Source of the DNA: Calendula officinalis
Taxonomy: Eukaryota; Streptophyta; Magnoliopsida; Asterales; Asteraceae
Length of the DNA: 64,000 nucleotides
Direction: 5' to 3'
Assembly: GCA_963853835.1 (NCBI GenBank)
Contig: OY970820.1
Location: forward strand, 47,528,907-47,592,906
Shown: one piece after another, positions 1 through 9,985 of the stretch
Layout: every line of letters begins with the position of its first letter
How positions within the stretch are numbered: position 1 is the stretch's first letter
Position numbers and translations under genes: made by a program
The notes under the pieces: generated by a model
Database searches by the model: none
Seen by the model: only the letters and a program-made list of their open reading frames with translations
What the model was told of the DNA's origin: nothing

Positions 1-309
1 GAAATGATCCAAGCCCATTTCCCTGCTCCTGCATTTGATATTAAGGTTTGCTTTCCTTCAAACAAATTTTCTACTTTCATTACTATTAAATATCTAATTC
101 CTAATCTTTATCTAAGATAAACTCGGTCTGATAAAATACTAAAATAATATTAAGACTTATATAATAAATGAATAAGTATAGAATACTAAATGATAGTTAT
201 CCATGAATAAATGCAGATCCTGCGGTGTGGTCCACCGCCAATGAACAAGGCCATGGGTGGTCATCTTGAAGCTTTGGGATATGGATCAGATTTGCTATTC
301 CAGTTTTAA
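1..309 (+). CDS. CBR1: NADH-cytochrome b5 reductase, C-terminal two exons (partial)
   Basis: Two exons are visible: 1-45 and 217-309, separated by an intron 46-216 with a GT start and an AG end (gaataaatgcag). Joined in frame they encode about 46 residues ending in a TAA at 307-309. The end contains CGPPPMNKAM and then LEALGYGSDLLFQF, the C-terminal signature of the ER-type plant NADH-cytochrome b5 reductase, a FAD enzyme that passes electrons from NADH to cytochrome b5 for fatty-acid desaturation and related reactions. The CGPPPM stretch belongs to the NADH-binding lobe. The rest of the gene lies left of the window. Nothing in the visible part is broken. The mitochondrial-type paralogue normally ends differently, so the CBR1 type is preferred. 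Confidence 0.85.
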
Positions 310-1481
310 ATCTTAAATTCAGTCTTCACATTTTGCTGTATTTGGGTTCTTCATTGGGTCTCTCTCTACTGGTAGAATTAAGCATCTGTCTACTTTTTTC
401 AATAAAGTTTCCTCTCCTTGTGTCAGTTGATCCTTTGGTTCCTGAATTGTTGCATACAGACTCGAACATGCGCGTTGTTTAGGTCTTAATTGTCAAATAT
501 GGTTTCGGGTTTTCAGTATATGTTTATATTGTGCTATATATACCTTATATATGGCAAAATAACGGATTGGGTAACAAACGGGGTTGCTGGGGTTTAAAAC
601 CGAATTCAGATTAACGTTTGGAAAATCCAAATTCGGATTTAAAACTCAGTTTTCCGACCTGGTGGATACACGGTTTTGGCAGTTTTGGGTTGTTTGCAGC
701 TGCCAAAAGGCAGTTTTCGGTGGTTTCTCAAAAATGGAAATAACATGCGTTTTTCAAATAACATAACATACAATTCTATGTTCTCATTGAAAACTCTCTG
801 ATTTAATCTGATTAAGGATTTCGTAGTACCGACGAAATACTTTAATCGGAAAACGTTTCACGACTTTAGAGAATCCGAGCAATCGAAATCAATACAATTT
901 TTAACCATGCTTTTTCTTTCTAAAACTTTTTATAAATAATTACTAATAATCTATAATCTTGACTATAGTAATTTAAATTTAGAAGGTTGTATACATTGTG
1001 AACCCAACAACATATCGCTTAATTTGAATAGAAGGAAGTATCAGAAAAATTAAAACCATTTAAATATCACCTAATTCATATTCTTAAGGAACACGTTAGA
1101 CAAAAAGATTGCTTTCCCGTCTATTCTTATATTTGGTCAGTGAGGCAGACAACTCCTAGTTGGGCCTGAGGGTGAAGAACAAGAAGATATATAAAAAATG
1201 GAACCGGATAATCATTCGAAAATGAGAAAATAAAATTAAAGGTGTCAACAATTTGTGCCTCGAAGTTGGAGACACGGTCGAAGCACATCCGTCCAGTGTG
1301 CTTCTTTCACAACATGCTCGGGTCTTTTATCTAATTTGATAATCGTTACAATCTTTTATCTAAAACATTGTGAACCCATCAAGAAAAAAACATAAATCAA
1401 TCGGTTTAATAAAGAGAATATACACATAATATTAAGAAGAAAACCCACAATGAAATCCTTTCTTACAAAACTTACTTAACA
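310..1481. other. 3' UTR and tail-to-tail intergenic region
   Basis: Apart from the poly(A) signal I see only AT-rich non-coding sequence. The short open frame around 584-766 has no recognisable domain and lies in a stretch with repeated ttcggattt/ccgaattc words. The region separates two convergent genes. Confidence 0.5.
401..406 (+). terminator. Candidate poly(A) signal of the cytochrome b5 reductase gene
   Basis: An aataaa hexamer lies 92 bases after the stop codon at 309 and is followed by T-rich and GT-rich sequence (ccttgtgtcagttg), the usual plant 3'-end context. It is the best placed signal in the 3' flank. Confidence 0.5.
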
Positions 1482-2637
1482 TCAATGTTTCAGGAAAACT
1501 TTTAAAATACCTGAGAACTTCACAATTCCAACAACGCTACAATCCTCTTCAATCACCCAAACATAACTCACACGATGTGCGATCGCCTGAATCATCACTG
1601 CCACCAACGAGCTACCATGGTAACAAACAATCGCCTCCGCCCTCCTCGTCACCCTAGCGCAGTAGCTGCTCGATCTATTGTACCTCCCGGACTTCATTGC
1701 CACCGGAGATGGCGGCGGTGATTCGTCATCCGATGACATTGACGATAATGATGATGACAAATTGCTATTAATCGACGAAATCTCAAATTGATAAATCGAA
1801 AATTTGTCTAACCTTTCTTTCAGATTCCTCTCTATTAACCTCGCTCCTAATATCTTCCAGTGGTCCACCGCAGTCAATGTATGCCATCAGATCACCGGCA
1901 GATAGGGTCGTGATGGCGGCTGCAGTGGTTTCTTCACAATAAGCTAGGGTAAAAGGTGAGATCTCACCGATTAGTATTCCTTCGCCGTCAATTACAGCGA
2001 CAGAAGTATGGTTGGCGAGGGAGGTCACAATAGCTCCCAATGCGGTTGAAGCCGACGAGTAGTAGTTCACCGTGAGGATATCGGAATCGTTGATTCCGAG
2101 AGACTCAACGGAATAGGCGGCAGTAGGGGAGAATAGAGTAATTGAGCTCAATAGAAATCTGATTACATCTTCTTGTGTGACAACTCGATATTTCTGGTAT
2201 GTAACTTCATTTCATTTCTAGAACTTTCCTTATTTAGAAAGTTTCTATTTTTAGACATTTCTATTTCTGGCATCCTAATACACAACAAATTACATATTTT
2301 TACACCATACATTAGTGTTTGACTATTTAGTCAACACAACATTTTTATTTTCTTATGGTGACACACTTCGAGCTTAAAACATTTCTAAAACAATAACGTA
2401 ACAAATTTAACTTAAACGTGACTCGAATTGAACGAACTGTCTAAACCGACTCGAACCTAGACCGACCACCAATGTGGCCGGCCTCCCTCCCTTTTTCGTG
2501 ACTTCCCTTGGCCGAAACACCCTTGTGGTGTTGGCCTTATCCTCTTATTTGAACACAAGTTTGAATCATTATCCATCTCAAATTTGAAGAGTCCTTCTTG
2601 TAGTCAAACACCTACTTCTAACCCTAGAATGCTTACC

Positions 2638-2648
2638 CTATAAATACC
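2638..2648 (+). promoter_or_regulatory. TATA box of the Gypsy-family solo LTR
   Basis: The sequence ctataaatacc sits about 460 bases into the LTR, as expected for the U3/R boundary. It points away from the CBSX5-like gene's sense strand, so any LTR transcript would be antisense to the gene. Confidence 0.55.
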
Positions 2649-3289
2649 TTCATTAGTTCAAACCCTAAACCCCTTTTGTTTACCCTATTCGGCCGAGCAA
2701 GAACACCACCACCTCCTTCGTCCGTTTCCGATCCAAGCAAACCCGAAGCCCCTTTGCTCGTTTTCTCCAAATTCCGATCAAGGTATGATGCTTTAACCAT
2801 TGTTTTACCATGTTTTCTTCCTTGCTTGAACCTTGATTCGAACCCGAGACCATGGCCATAGGCCATATGGTCTCGGTTAGCTATTGAAAACCGAGTATAT
2901 GTGCTTGTATGCATCCGATCGTGTACATGTAGGTATGAATGTGTTTAAATCTTGCTTGATCTAATGCTCGAACCCTAGATTTATACTATATTGACCGAAA
3001 ACCTTAGATCTAGTCTTTAAACCCGAACCTATGCCCAATCTAGACACCAAACTCGACCCTAGACTCGATCTAGAACCAACCCTAACCGAACCACCATCAA
3101 AACCGAACCCTAATTGACCTAGATTAACCATGTTTGATCTTGATTGACCGAATAGTATCCTAGACTAAACCCTAGCCGAAATATAGAGCTCCTAAGTTGA
3201 CTTTTGTTGACTTTCATTGACTAATTTTGACCAAAGTTGACCCATAAGTCAAACCGGGTCAAGGCCGGATTTTGACCCAAACCGTAGAC

Positions 3290-3700
3290 CAAACCCGAAT
3301 ACCCAATCGGGCCAAGGCCCGTACTTGGCCCATATCGATCTATCTTAGTCTATCGGGCCCAAAATTTAGTTGGCCCATTAGTATCCAAGCCCATTTGGAC
3401 CAAAGCCCAAACCTTTGGCCCACTTATACCCAAACCAAACCTAATTGGCCCAAGCCCAATCCATGGCCCAATCTAATTGGACCTAAGCCCAATAAGAGGC
3501 CCAAGTGGCCCAACATAGTGGCCCATCTAGGCCCATTAAGCCCATTAGGTCCAATAGGCCCAATCTAGGCCCAATAAGCCTAACCCAAGCCCATTTCATT
3601 TCATTTCATTTCATTTCGAAGCCCATTTCATTTCATTTCATTTCGAAACCCATTTCATTTCATTTCATTTCATTTCATTTCGGCCCATTAAGGCCCAATG
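3290..3700 (+). repeat. GGCCCA-rich array and (CATTT)n run in the Gypsy LTR
   Basis: The words GGCCCA or AGCCCA recur every 10-25 bases between about 3310 and 3690. From 3592 to 3682 they are broken by three runs of the pentamer catttcattt. The same arrangement is in the sister LTR at about 38300-38680. GGCCCA is the complement of the plant site II motif TGGGCC bound by TCP factors in many promoters. Confidence 0.7.
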
Positions 3701-5022
3701 ATCCAAGTTCATTCGATGTCACAAAACATAAAACATAACATTAGTTGCATATCATTTAACTTATATCGTATCTAGAATCGCATGTGTTAGCTTAGTCTAA
3801 TTAGTAGTTATATCGTTTAGGAAGCTAGGAGTCTTTGAAGGATTCCTCTGTCCTATTTCTGTCGCTAAGCTTTGCCAGGTGAGTCCACAGACCCCTTTTA
3901 CTCTTTTTAACTGTTTTATAAACTTTGGGGTGAAAAACATAAACACAATTGCTACTATTTTACTATGACTGTACAACATCTATACATTTTCATTATCGCG
4001 TTGGCATGACAAACAATTATTATACCGGACTAAGGTGCCAACAATCATTAACTAGTGGATCTAGACATGGATATGCAGATAGTACTATTGGCTGACACTC
4101 ATCCTCCCAACATTATTTGATCATCACTTGGTTTATCCAAGACATTTTCCGGGAGTGTATATCCATAAAAGAACGATAACATACTGGAGTTGAAGTGTTG
4201 ATTGTGGACTTAGGGGTTGGTATATTAACTCAATAGACTAGCTACCTGTTTGGGATTACAGTTCATGCGATGTCAAATATAACAACTTGTTCAACACATT
4301 TTCATAAACAAAACTAGTAATTGTAGATATTCTACAATTACACTTCATTTTTCACATTTTCATAACAAACATTTTGAGTAGCGAAAACACTTTACTATAC
4401 CTTTTACGTTAACCCTGTGGATTCACTCAATATTATTGTTGACCCTTTTACTATTTATGTTTTTCCAGGTGTTTAGGTGCAGTGAAACTGGAGGTTATGA
4501 GCATTGGGATTGTCGTGAGCCATGATTAAAACATTAAGTTTACGAACAATCATTTCATTTCAAAACAATTTCTATTTTAGGAAACTTACTATTTTTGGAA
4601 ACTTTCTACTTTTGGAAAGTGAAAACATCTTTTACTTTCGTTATTGCGTGGTTGTTTGTTTACTTAATTTTTGCTACGTTGTCATGAAAGTTACACCCTC
4701 GTTCTTCCGCAAAATATTTTAAATGAAGTAAAACTCATTTTTGGCAGGGTGTAACATCTTGTGTCAGCCAACAGAATTCAACGCCGGCGGCGTGTGTCGT
4801 CGGAGCAATTGGTAATCCTTGTTTCAAATTTTGTTTTCGTTTTGAATTGAGTGTAGTTCTGCTGCTTATGGGTACTACAAGATTCTGAGCTCCTCCGATA
4901 ATCAAATCAATAGCTTCCACTAAACTGCAAAAGTTAACACCCGTATTGAATTAACTGGAAATTTTTATGTGCAAATAAGGTCAATTTTGTTCATTTGAGT
5001 CTTGAGAATTGAGATACTTACT

Positions 5023-5142
5023 GCATGTTTATTAACAGGGCTTATTAGCTTATTAGCTCATTAAGCTCTAAATTCAAGCTTATTTGTAGCTTAATAAGCT
5101 AATAAGCTCATAAGCCCCGTTAATAAGCTTTACTAAACATGC
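5023..5142. repeat. Imperfect foldback (MITE-like)
   Basis: gcatgtttattaacagggct... on the left and ...ataagctttactaaacatgc on the right are reverse complements over about 50 bases, rich in the words gcttatta/taataagc. The arms are separated by a short centre around 5070-5085. Confidence 0.65.
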
Positions 5143-5147
5143 CCTTA

Positions 5148-6200
5148 GACTGTCCGTAACCGGCAACCTTTAACCCGGTCGTGACCGTCACCTAAGCCTA
5201 CCCATACTGATGTGACGAAGCTATATGCTTCTCATGAGGAGAACACATGAGTTTCCTGGTATGCTAGGAAGCATTGATTGTACGGATTGGCCATGGGCTC
5301 AATGTCCATATGCTTACTGTGGAAAATATTGTAGAGGGGATCACGGGAACGAACTATTTATTTTATTAGAAGCGGTTGCCTCACAAGACTTGTGGTTTTG
5401 GCACGCGTTCTTTGGTGTTGCCGGGTCGAACAACGACATCAACATTATACGAGCATCCCATATTTTCAATGACCTCAAAGACGGGAAAGCACCTGAGGTA
5501 CCTTTTTTTGCAAACGAGATGTCTTACAAATGAGGATATTATCTTACTGACGGGATATATCCGGATTGGTATGTTCTTGTCAAGTCTATTTCACACCCAA
5601 ATTCGAATGATGTTAAACGGGTAAGGTACAAGAAAGCGCACGAAGCTGCAAGGAAAGAGGTAGAACGAGCATTTGGCGTTCTAAAGAAAAAATGGGCTGT
5701 AATAAGAACGCCTGCAAGGTCCCCAAATATTAAGAAAATAATCGATATGATGTACACGTGTATCATATAAATATTACATAATATGATTATCAAAGCCAAA
5801 GGCAGTGCGATATCTCCCGACTCCCATCCGGAAAAGCAACATAGTGAAGGTGACCATGTACGATCACATGTATAAGTATTACAAGTTATCAGAAATATTC
5901 ATAGTCAATAAACTCATCTAAATCTTAGAGCTGATTTGGTGGAACACATTTGGAATTGAACTAGTAACCACTAGTTTTTTTTTTTTATCAATGTAATGTT
6001 ATTTTATCAATGTAATGTTTTTTTAATTATTATTAATGTAATGTTTTTAGTTATTAATAAAATTAAAAAAAAATATTGGTCACCCATTACGTGGGTTTAG
6101 TCGCGATTTGGTAATGTATTTGATCAGGAGAGAGAAACCTTATGTGGCGCAGAGGTGGAGGGGTGACCAATATAGTATTGGTCACCCATTACGCATAGTT
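5148..6200 (+). mobile_element. PIF/Harbinger-type DNA transposon remnant
   Basis: A decayed Harbinger transposase lies inside. The left end gactgtccgtaac and the right end attacgcatagtt are imperfect inverted repeats, each next to a TTA (5145-5147 and 6201-6203), the target duplication expected of PIF/Harbinger. A subterminal word, tattggtcacccattacg, is repeated near 6075 and 6172. The terminal repeats are short and diverged, so the exact ends are tentative. Confidence 0.6.
5225..5790 (+). pseudogene. PIF/Harbinger transposase fragment (DDE_Tnp_4 type)
   Basis: The segment 5225-5533 encodes GMLGSIDCTDWPW, RGDHGNELFILLEAVASQDL and WFWHAFFGVAGSNNDINI, hallmark strings of the DDE nuclease of plant Harbinger transposases (the SID and SNNDIN aspartates are visible). 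After a frameshift at about 5530 the match continues in another frame (GYYLTDGI..., then RKEVERAFGVLKKKWAVIRTPA), ending with stops near 5770. The N-terminal part is missing. It cannot encode an active enzyme, and no Myb-like partner gene is present. Confidence 0.85.
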
Positions 6201-6283
6201 TTAAGGGAACAAAGATGAACTTTTCTTTTTTGAGTCTTTTGTTATTGCGATCGGTGCAGTTTGATTTTATAATTTGGGCTCTA

Positions 6284-6434
6284 ATAATGACAGCCCTTAG
6301 AGCTGTCTGTAATGCATAAACCGTTGTACACTAATCTATGGAATTGGATAATTCCTAATATTAATGAATTTGTTATAGTTAGATGTATACGTTTTTAATG
6401 CGTGTATTATGATAGCCCTTAGGGTTGTCGTTAT
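6284..6434. mobile_element. Short MITE with about 30-bp terminal inverted repeats
   Basis: The left arm ataatgacagcccttagag and the right arm ending ctaagggttgtcgttat type sequence pair over about 30 bases. The ends resemble the Harbinger element next door (cccttag...gtctgtaat versus cccttagactgtccgtaa), so it is probably a Tourist-like derivative. Exact limits and target duplication are uncertain. Confidence 0.55.
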
Positions 6435-7069
6435 CAAAACCCAATTAATTTTAGTTCAAACTACACAAAAAGCGAGCAAAGTTGTAGCAACAAACTATTG
6501 ATCCGGTTATAAGTTACTTAGTAGGGGTGACAAATTCCTGATATGACACGTAACCTTACACGAGCCAAACATGTAGATAATAAGGTTTGGGTTGACCATA
6601 AATGAGTCTAGTTAAAAACAAGTCGACATATCCAACCCGTTTATAAATTAAATCGTGTTGATTGATTTATATATAAAGGGTCGATCCTCAACGTGTTTAG
6701 TTTGTAAACTTTTTTTTAAGTGATGTGAATTCAATTAAATCCTCTAACCCCACCTTAAAACATCTCTAAATCTTTGTCCAACTTTTCACCTCCTCAAAAA
6801 TTCATTGTACTTAGGTCAATTTTTTTTATCGGCAAACATGGTTATTAGCCGTTAAGCATTTGATCCATCAACTTGTTAAGTTATATGAGTCACATGGTTT
6901 AAGTCCGGGTTACCATGGTTCAGTTTTAAATAGTTTGGGTTGACTGATTCCAACTTACAAAGTCGAACCCCCTAACCTAAAGCCGGCCTGATTGCCACAC
7001 ATATATATTCGTAATAAAACATAAATTGGTTGCTAAATTTTGTATACTAGAAAGATATATGCACAATGT

Positions 7070-8165
7070 AGCGACGAGTACCCTGGTAGCAATAGTGATG
7101 GTGATGGTGGGTCGTGGTGGTAGTGATGATTGGGGTTGGTGGTGGTGGCAGGCGGTGGGTGGTGGTGGGCGGTGAATAGTGGTGGTGGGTGGTGGTCACT
7201 TTAATTTCATCTCGCTAAATAAGCCCATTAAAGTGAGATGAAATTAAAGTGACATGCTAACTTGTAATTATAGGTAAATTTCATATGATTAGAATACATT
7301 TGAAACTTAGTTATTATTTGGAGTGAATTCAAAATTTGAGTTAATTAAATGGAACATTTTTTAAACTTCGCTGTGAAATTAACTCTATAAAAATATGAAC
7401 TGGTTTTAAAGGTTGATATCTAACTTTATCAACTTGATTTTACGATATAGATAATTTATAGTATACAAGTATATATCGAGAATACAAATTAAAGGTTGTA
7501 CGTATATTAGTATACATTCTTTTACACAAGACAGGATCGTCGGAGATAAAATTTACTAATTTATATTCAATAAGTGATGTGTGTTCTAGGAAGTCCATCA
7601 ACAAAACAAAGTCTCAAGGGCAAAATCGTAGCCGTTGGATAAAACAAAGTCAAACGGTCAAGATCAATCCTTTAACCACCATAAAATCACATACGAGTGA
7701 ATACATAACCACCACCGCCGGCCACCACCACTATCGTCGGCCACTGCCGCCTCCGACCACCGCTGACTACCGCCGACCGTCACTGACCGCCGACCGTCAC
7801 TGACCGCCGACCGCCGCCACAATTACATGTGATTGGATACACAATCACATGTGATTAAGAGTGGCTGGCGGTGGAGGTGATTTGCCGGTGGTGGAGATGA
7901 TGGCGGCATAGTTTGGCGGTAGTGGTGGTGGTCGACAGTGTGTAATCACTTGTGATTTTATACACAACCACATGTGATTGAAAGTGGTCAGAGGTGGCCG
8001 GAGGTGGTGTGAGGTTGCTGGTGGTGGTGACGGTGGTCGGAGGCGGTGGTGGCTGACAATAGTAGTGGGCGGTGTGCAGAGGTAGTGGGGTGGGGGTAGG
8101 GTGGTGGTGGTGGTGGAGGGTGGTGGTGCTAACGTATTAAATCAAATGTGACGGCGGTGGTGGTG
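7070..8165. repeat. GGT/ACC-rich low-complexity DNA in the intron
   Basis: The stretches 7085-7195 and 7900-8160 are runs of ggtggtggtgg interrupted by single bases. The stretch 7705-7815 is the opposite strand composition (ccaccaccgccg). In between, a block of about 50 bases containing acaatcacatgtgatt is present twice (about 7818-7870 and 7937-7990). I see no gene. Confidence 0.7.
7195..7253. repeat. Snap-back inverted repeat
   Basis: gtcactttaatttcatctc on the left and gagatgaaattaaagtgac on the right are perfect reverse complements around a short centre (gctaaataagcccattaaagt). It is a compact hairpin at the end of a ggt-rich run. Confidence 0.85.
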
Positions 8166-9024
8166 GTTTGAGGGTTGATTTTGACTATTTGATCTAAAGA
8201 ATAGGATTTATCCCTTAGGATTTTATAGAAAAGATGGACTATATACATTGAATGTTTCTTTACATAAAATAATAAAATATAAAACGGTTGTTAAAGGTTG
8301 GTATCTAATTGATAGAAATTGTTCATTATTCAACTTTTATAAAAAGCGACTATCAACCTGCTTGATAGTAATGAATGGGCTTTTACCGTATCTTTAAAGT
8401 GTTTGTCTCAATCCTTGGTTGGGAATTTAACATAGTGAATATAAATGATATATATTTCCTATGTCTTAAAAGTGTATTTATTATATTTTATAACCAATAA
8501 AATTATATCTTCACTATTTAATTATTTTTTTATTGATCAATTGACGATAAATTTAGGAAAAATAGAAAAGTAACGTGAACAATAAAATTAAAAGGATTTT
8601 GGTAATAGACAAGGACTTTGCGTTAAAAAGGGGGAAAATAACTACTTGAGTGTAAGCTCATTACAAACCTTGTGGCGGGCTCCACGTGCCTAACAATGTT
8701 GGGATCACGTGACAACAAAACAGATACCGGATAATTAAGTGCGGTCGCCGGAGACTTGATGTTATCTTCTTTGCAAAGGTAGCAAATGATATCTACCATG
8801 CAGATTTTACCGACACACCGGCAGTCATTGAAGAGTGATTGATCGGAGTTGAAATGATTGTGGTGGTGGTGGTAATGGCAACTCCAAATGCTGACGTGGG
8901 TGTCGTCGGAGGACTTGAGTTCGGTTAAAACGTGGCGGATAGTGGCGGAGGTGGAAAGTGATTTCAATGGCGGTATTCCGAGACAGAGGTGAGCCACCTC
9001 ACGTGCCAATAAACGAGCTGCCAT

Positions 9025-9541
9025 ATACAACTTGGAGGCACAATTTCAGACCTAAAAATAGAAACACGTACGAGCTAACTATATATGAATCTTGATGTCT
9101 CTACGGACTACGACTAGCTAACTATGGAGCACATATATAAGATATTTAGCAAGGTTCTTTTGCATTTTAAAATTCAAATGATTATGTTCGATCGAGCATA
9201 AAGCGTTAGTATTTGATCGTCCTGCAACAATTCTTTACTATAATTATGTACGACCCAATATTGTTATTTCTATGCATGTATTTTAGGTATATAGTAATAT
9301 GCGTGATTCAGGCGAAACAGATACTATTTCGACATAAATTGGATGCCATCCAACTTAGGTAATTCATATTCGGGTAAGTGGTTCGACTTCAAACAATAGT
9401 ATTTTTTTAGAGATGATATTATTTCTTACTAAGTTTTTGTTCTCTTTAATTAATATAAGTGTTCAAATCAATAATTTTGTTTAGAAAAAAAAATTAATGA
9501 AACACTTATATCAATCATTTTTTGTACATAAGAAAATAAAG
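9025..9541 (-). promoter_or_regulatory. Upstream region of the CBSX5-like gene
   Basis: The likely promoter lies right of 9024 because the gene reads leftwards. A TATA-like tatatat occurs at 9079-9085, about 55-60 bases upstream of the chosen start. I see no other gene or repeat up to the MITE at 9544. Confidence 0.4.
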
Positions 9542-9543
9542 TA

Positions 9544-9854
9544 CTTCCTCCGATTCAAAATAAGTGATACACTTTAGATTTTACGGATTTTGAGGCAAAA
9601 GTTTATAATGATGGTTAAGTTAGATTAATTAGATGGTTAGTGGGAAATGTGCCCCACACTTTTTGAATAAAGTGAAGTTAATGATGTTTAAAAGTAAAAG
9701 TAAGGGTAAAGTGGTATTTTCACTTTATTAAAGTAGATAGTTAGTGGGTGTGGGTCCCACAATATTTTGCCAAATAAGGTAAATTTTCAAAGTGTATCAC
9801 TTATTTTGATACACCAAAAAAAAAAGTGTATCACTTATTTTGAATCGGAGGAAG
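9544..9854. mobile_element. Stowaway-like (Tc1/Mariner) MITE, 311 bp
   Basis: It starts cttcctccgattcaaaataa and ends with the reverse complement (ttattttgaatcggaggaag). It is flanked by TA on both sides (9542-9543, 9855-9856). Terminal repeats are at least 30 bp. A partial duplication of the inner repeat (agtgtatcacttattttga) sits next to an A-run near 9800-9840. Confidence 0.85.
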
Positions 9855-9985
9855 TATAAAGATTTAGTTAATACAACTTTTTGTATATATTTTTTTTCTA
9901 GCCTCACCTAAAACCGAACTACAATGTCATTAAAGATTTTAAACAGGTTTATTAGTCATTTAAAACACTGTCAAGTAACCAAATA

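Larger units (their letters stand above)
2176..4756 (+). mobile_element. Solo LTR of a Ty3/Gypsy element inside CBSX5-like exon 2
   Basis: The element begins TGTGACAACTCG and ends GGGTGTAACA, 2581 bp, and is flanked on both sides by tcttg (2171-2175 and 4757-4761), a 5-bp target-site duplication. It matches the 3' LTR starting at 63321 (same start, same tttctagaactttcctta) and the 5' LTR pieces at about 38070-39139, 39831-40447 and 53805-54459 of the Gypsy element in this window, so it is from the same family. No primer-binding site or internal region is present, so it arose by LTR-LTR recombination after a full insertion. A TATA-like ctataaatacc lies at 2638-2648. Confidence 0.93.
4925..8668 (-). 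other. Intron of the CBSX5-like gene (3744 bp)
   Basis: It starts GTTTGTAATG at 8668 and ends TTTTGCAG at 4925 on the minus strand. Removing it joins ACA AG to T TTA and gives a continuous reading frame matching the family. It carries a foldback (5023-5142), a Harbinger element (5148-6200), a MITE (6284-6434) and simple repeats (7070-8165), which account for most of its length. Confidence 0.85.
1482..9024 (-). pseudogene. CBSX5: CBSX5-like CBS-domain protein gene, split by a solo LTR and frameshifted
   Basis: Reading leftwards, exon 1 is 9024-8669 (start ...MAARLLAREVAHLCLG, close to the CBSX5 N-terminus; the upstream in-frame ATG at 9030 is less likely). The donor ACAAG|GTTTGT is at 8669/8668 and the acceptor TTTTGCAG ends at 4925. 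Exon 2 starts at 4924 (LVEAIDLIIGGAQNLVVP) and runs to FCWLTQ at about 4762, where a 2581-bp LTR interrupts it. It resumes at 2170 (DVIRFLL...) and continues through TSVAVIDGEG, IGEISP and AAAITTLSAGDLMAYID to the end near 1482 (SGILKVFLKH). If the LTR and one copy of the target duplication are ignored, the frame is continuous across the insertion. A separate one-base shift lies near 1840-1855: after GPLEDI the frame moves to RLIERNLKERL. CBSX5-type proteins have paired CBS domains that bind adenosyl ligands in other family members; the exact role of CBSX5 is poorly known. As it stands this copy cannot make the full protein. Confidence 0.85.

Noticed and set aside
3272..3738. Open frames rich in Pro-Lys-Pro or His-Phe-Ile-Ser
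   Set aside because: They are the GGCCCA array and CATTT repeats of the Gypsy LTR read through; the same holds at 38282-38718.
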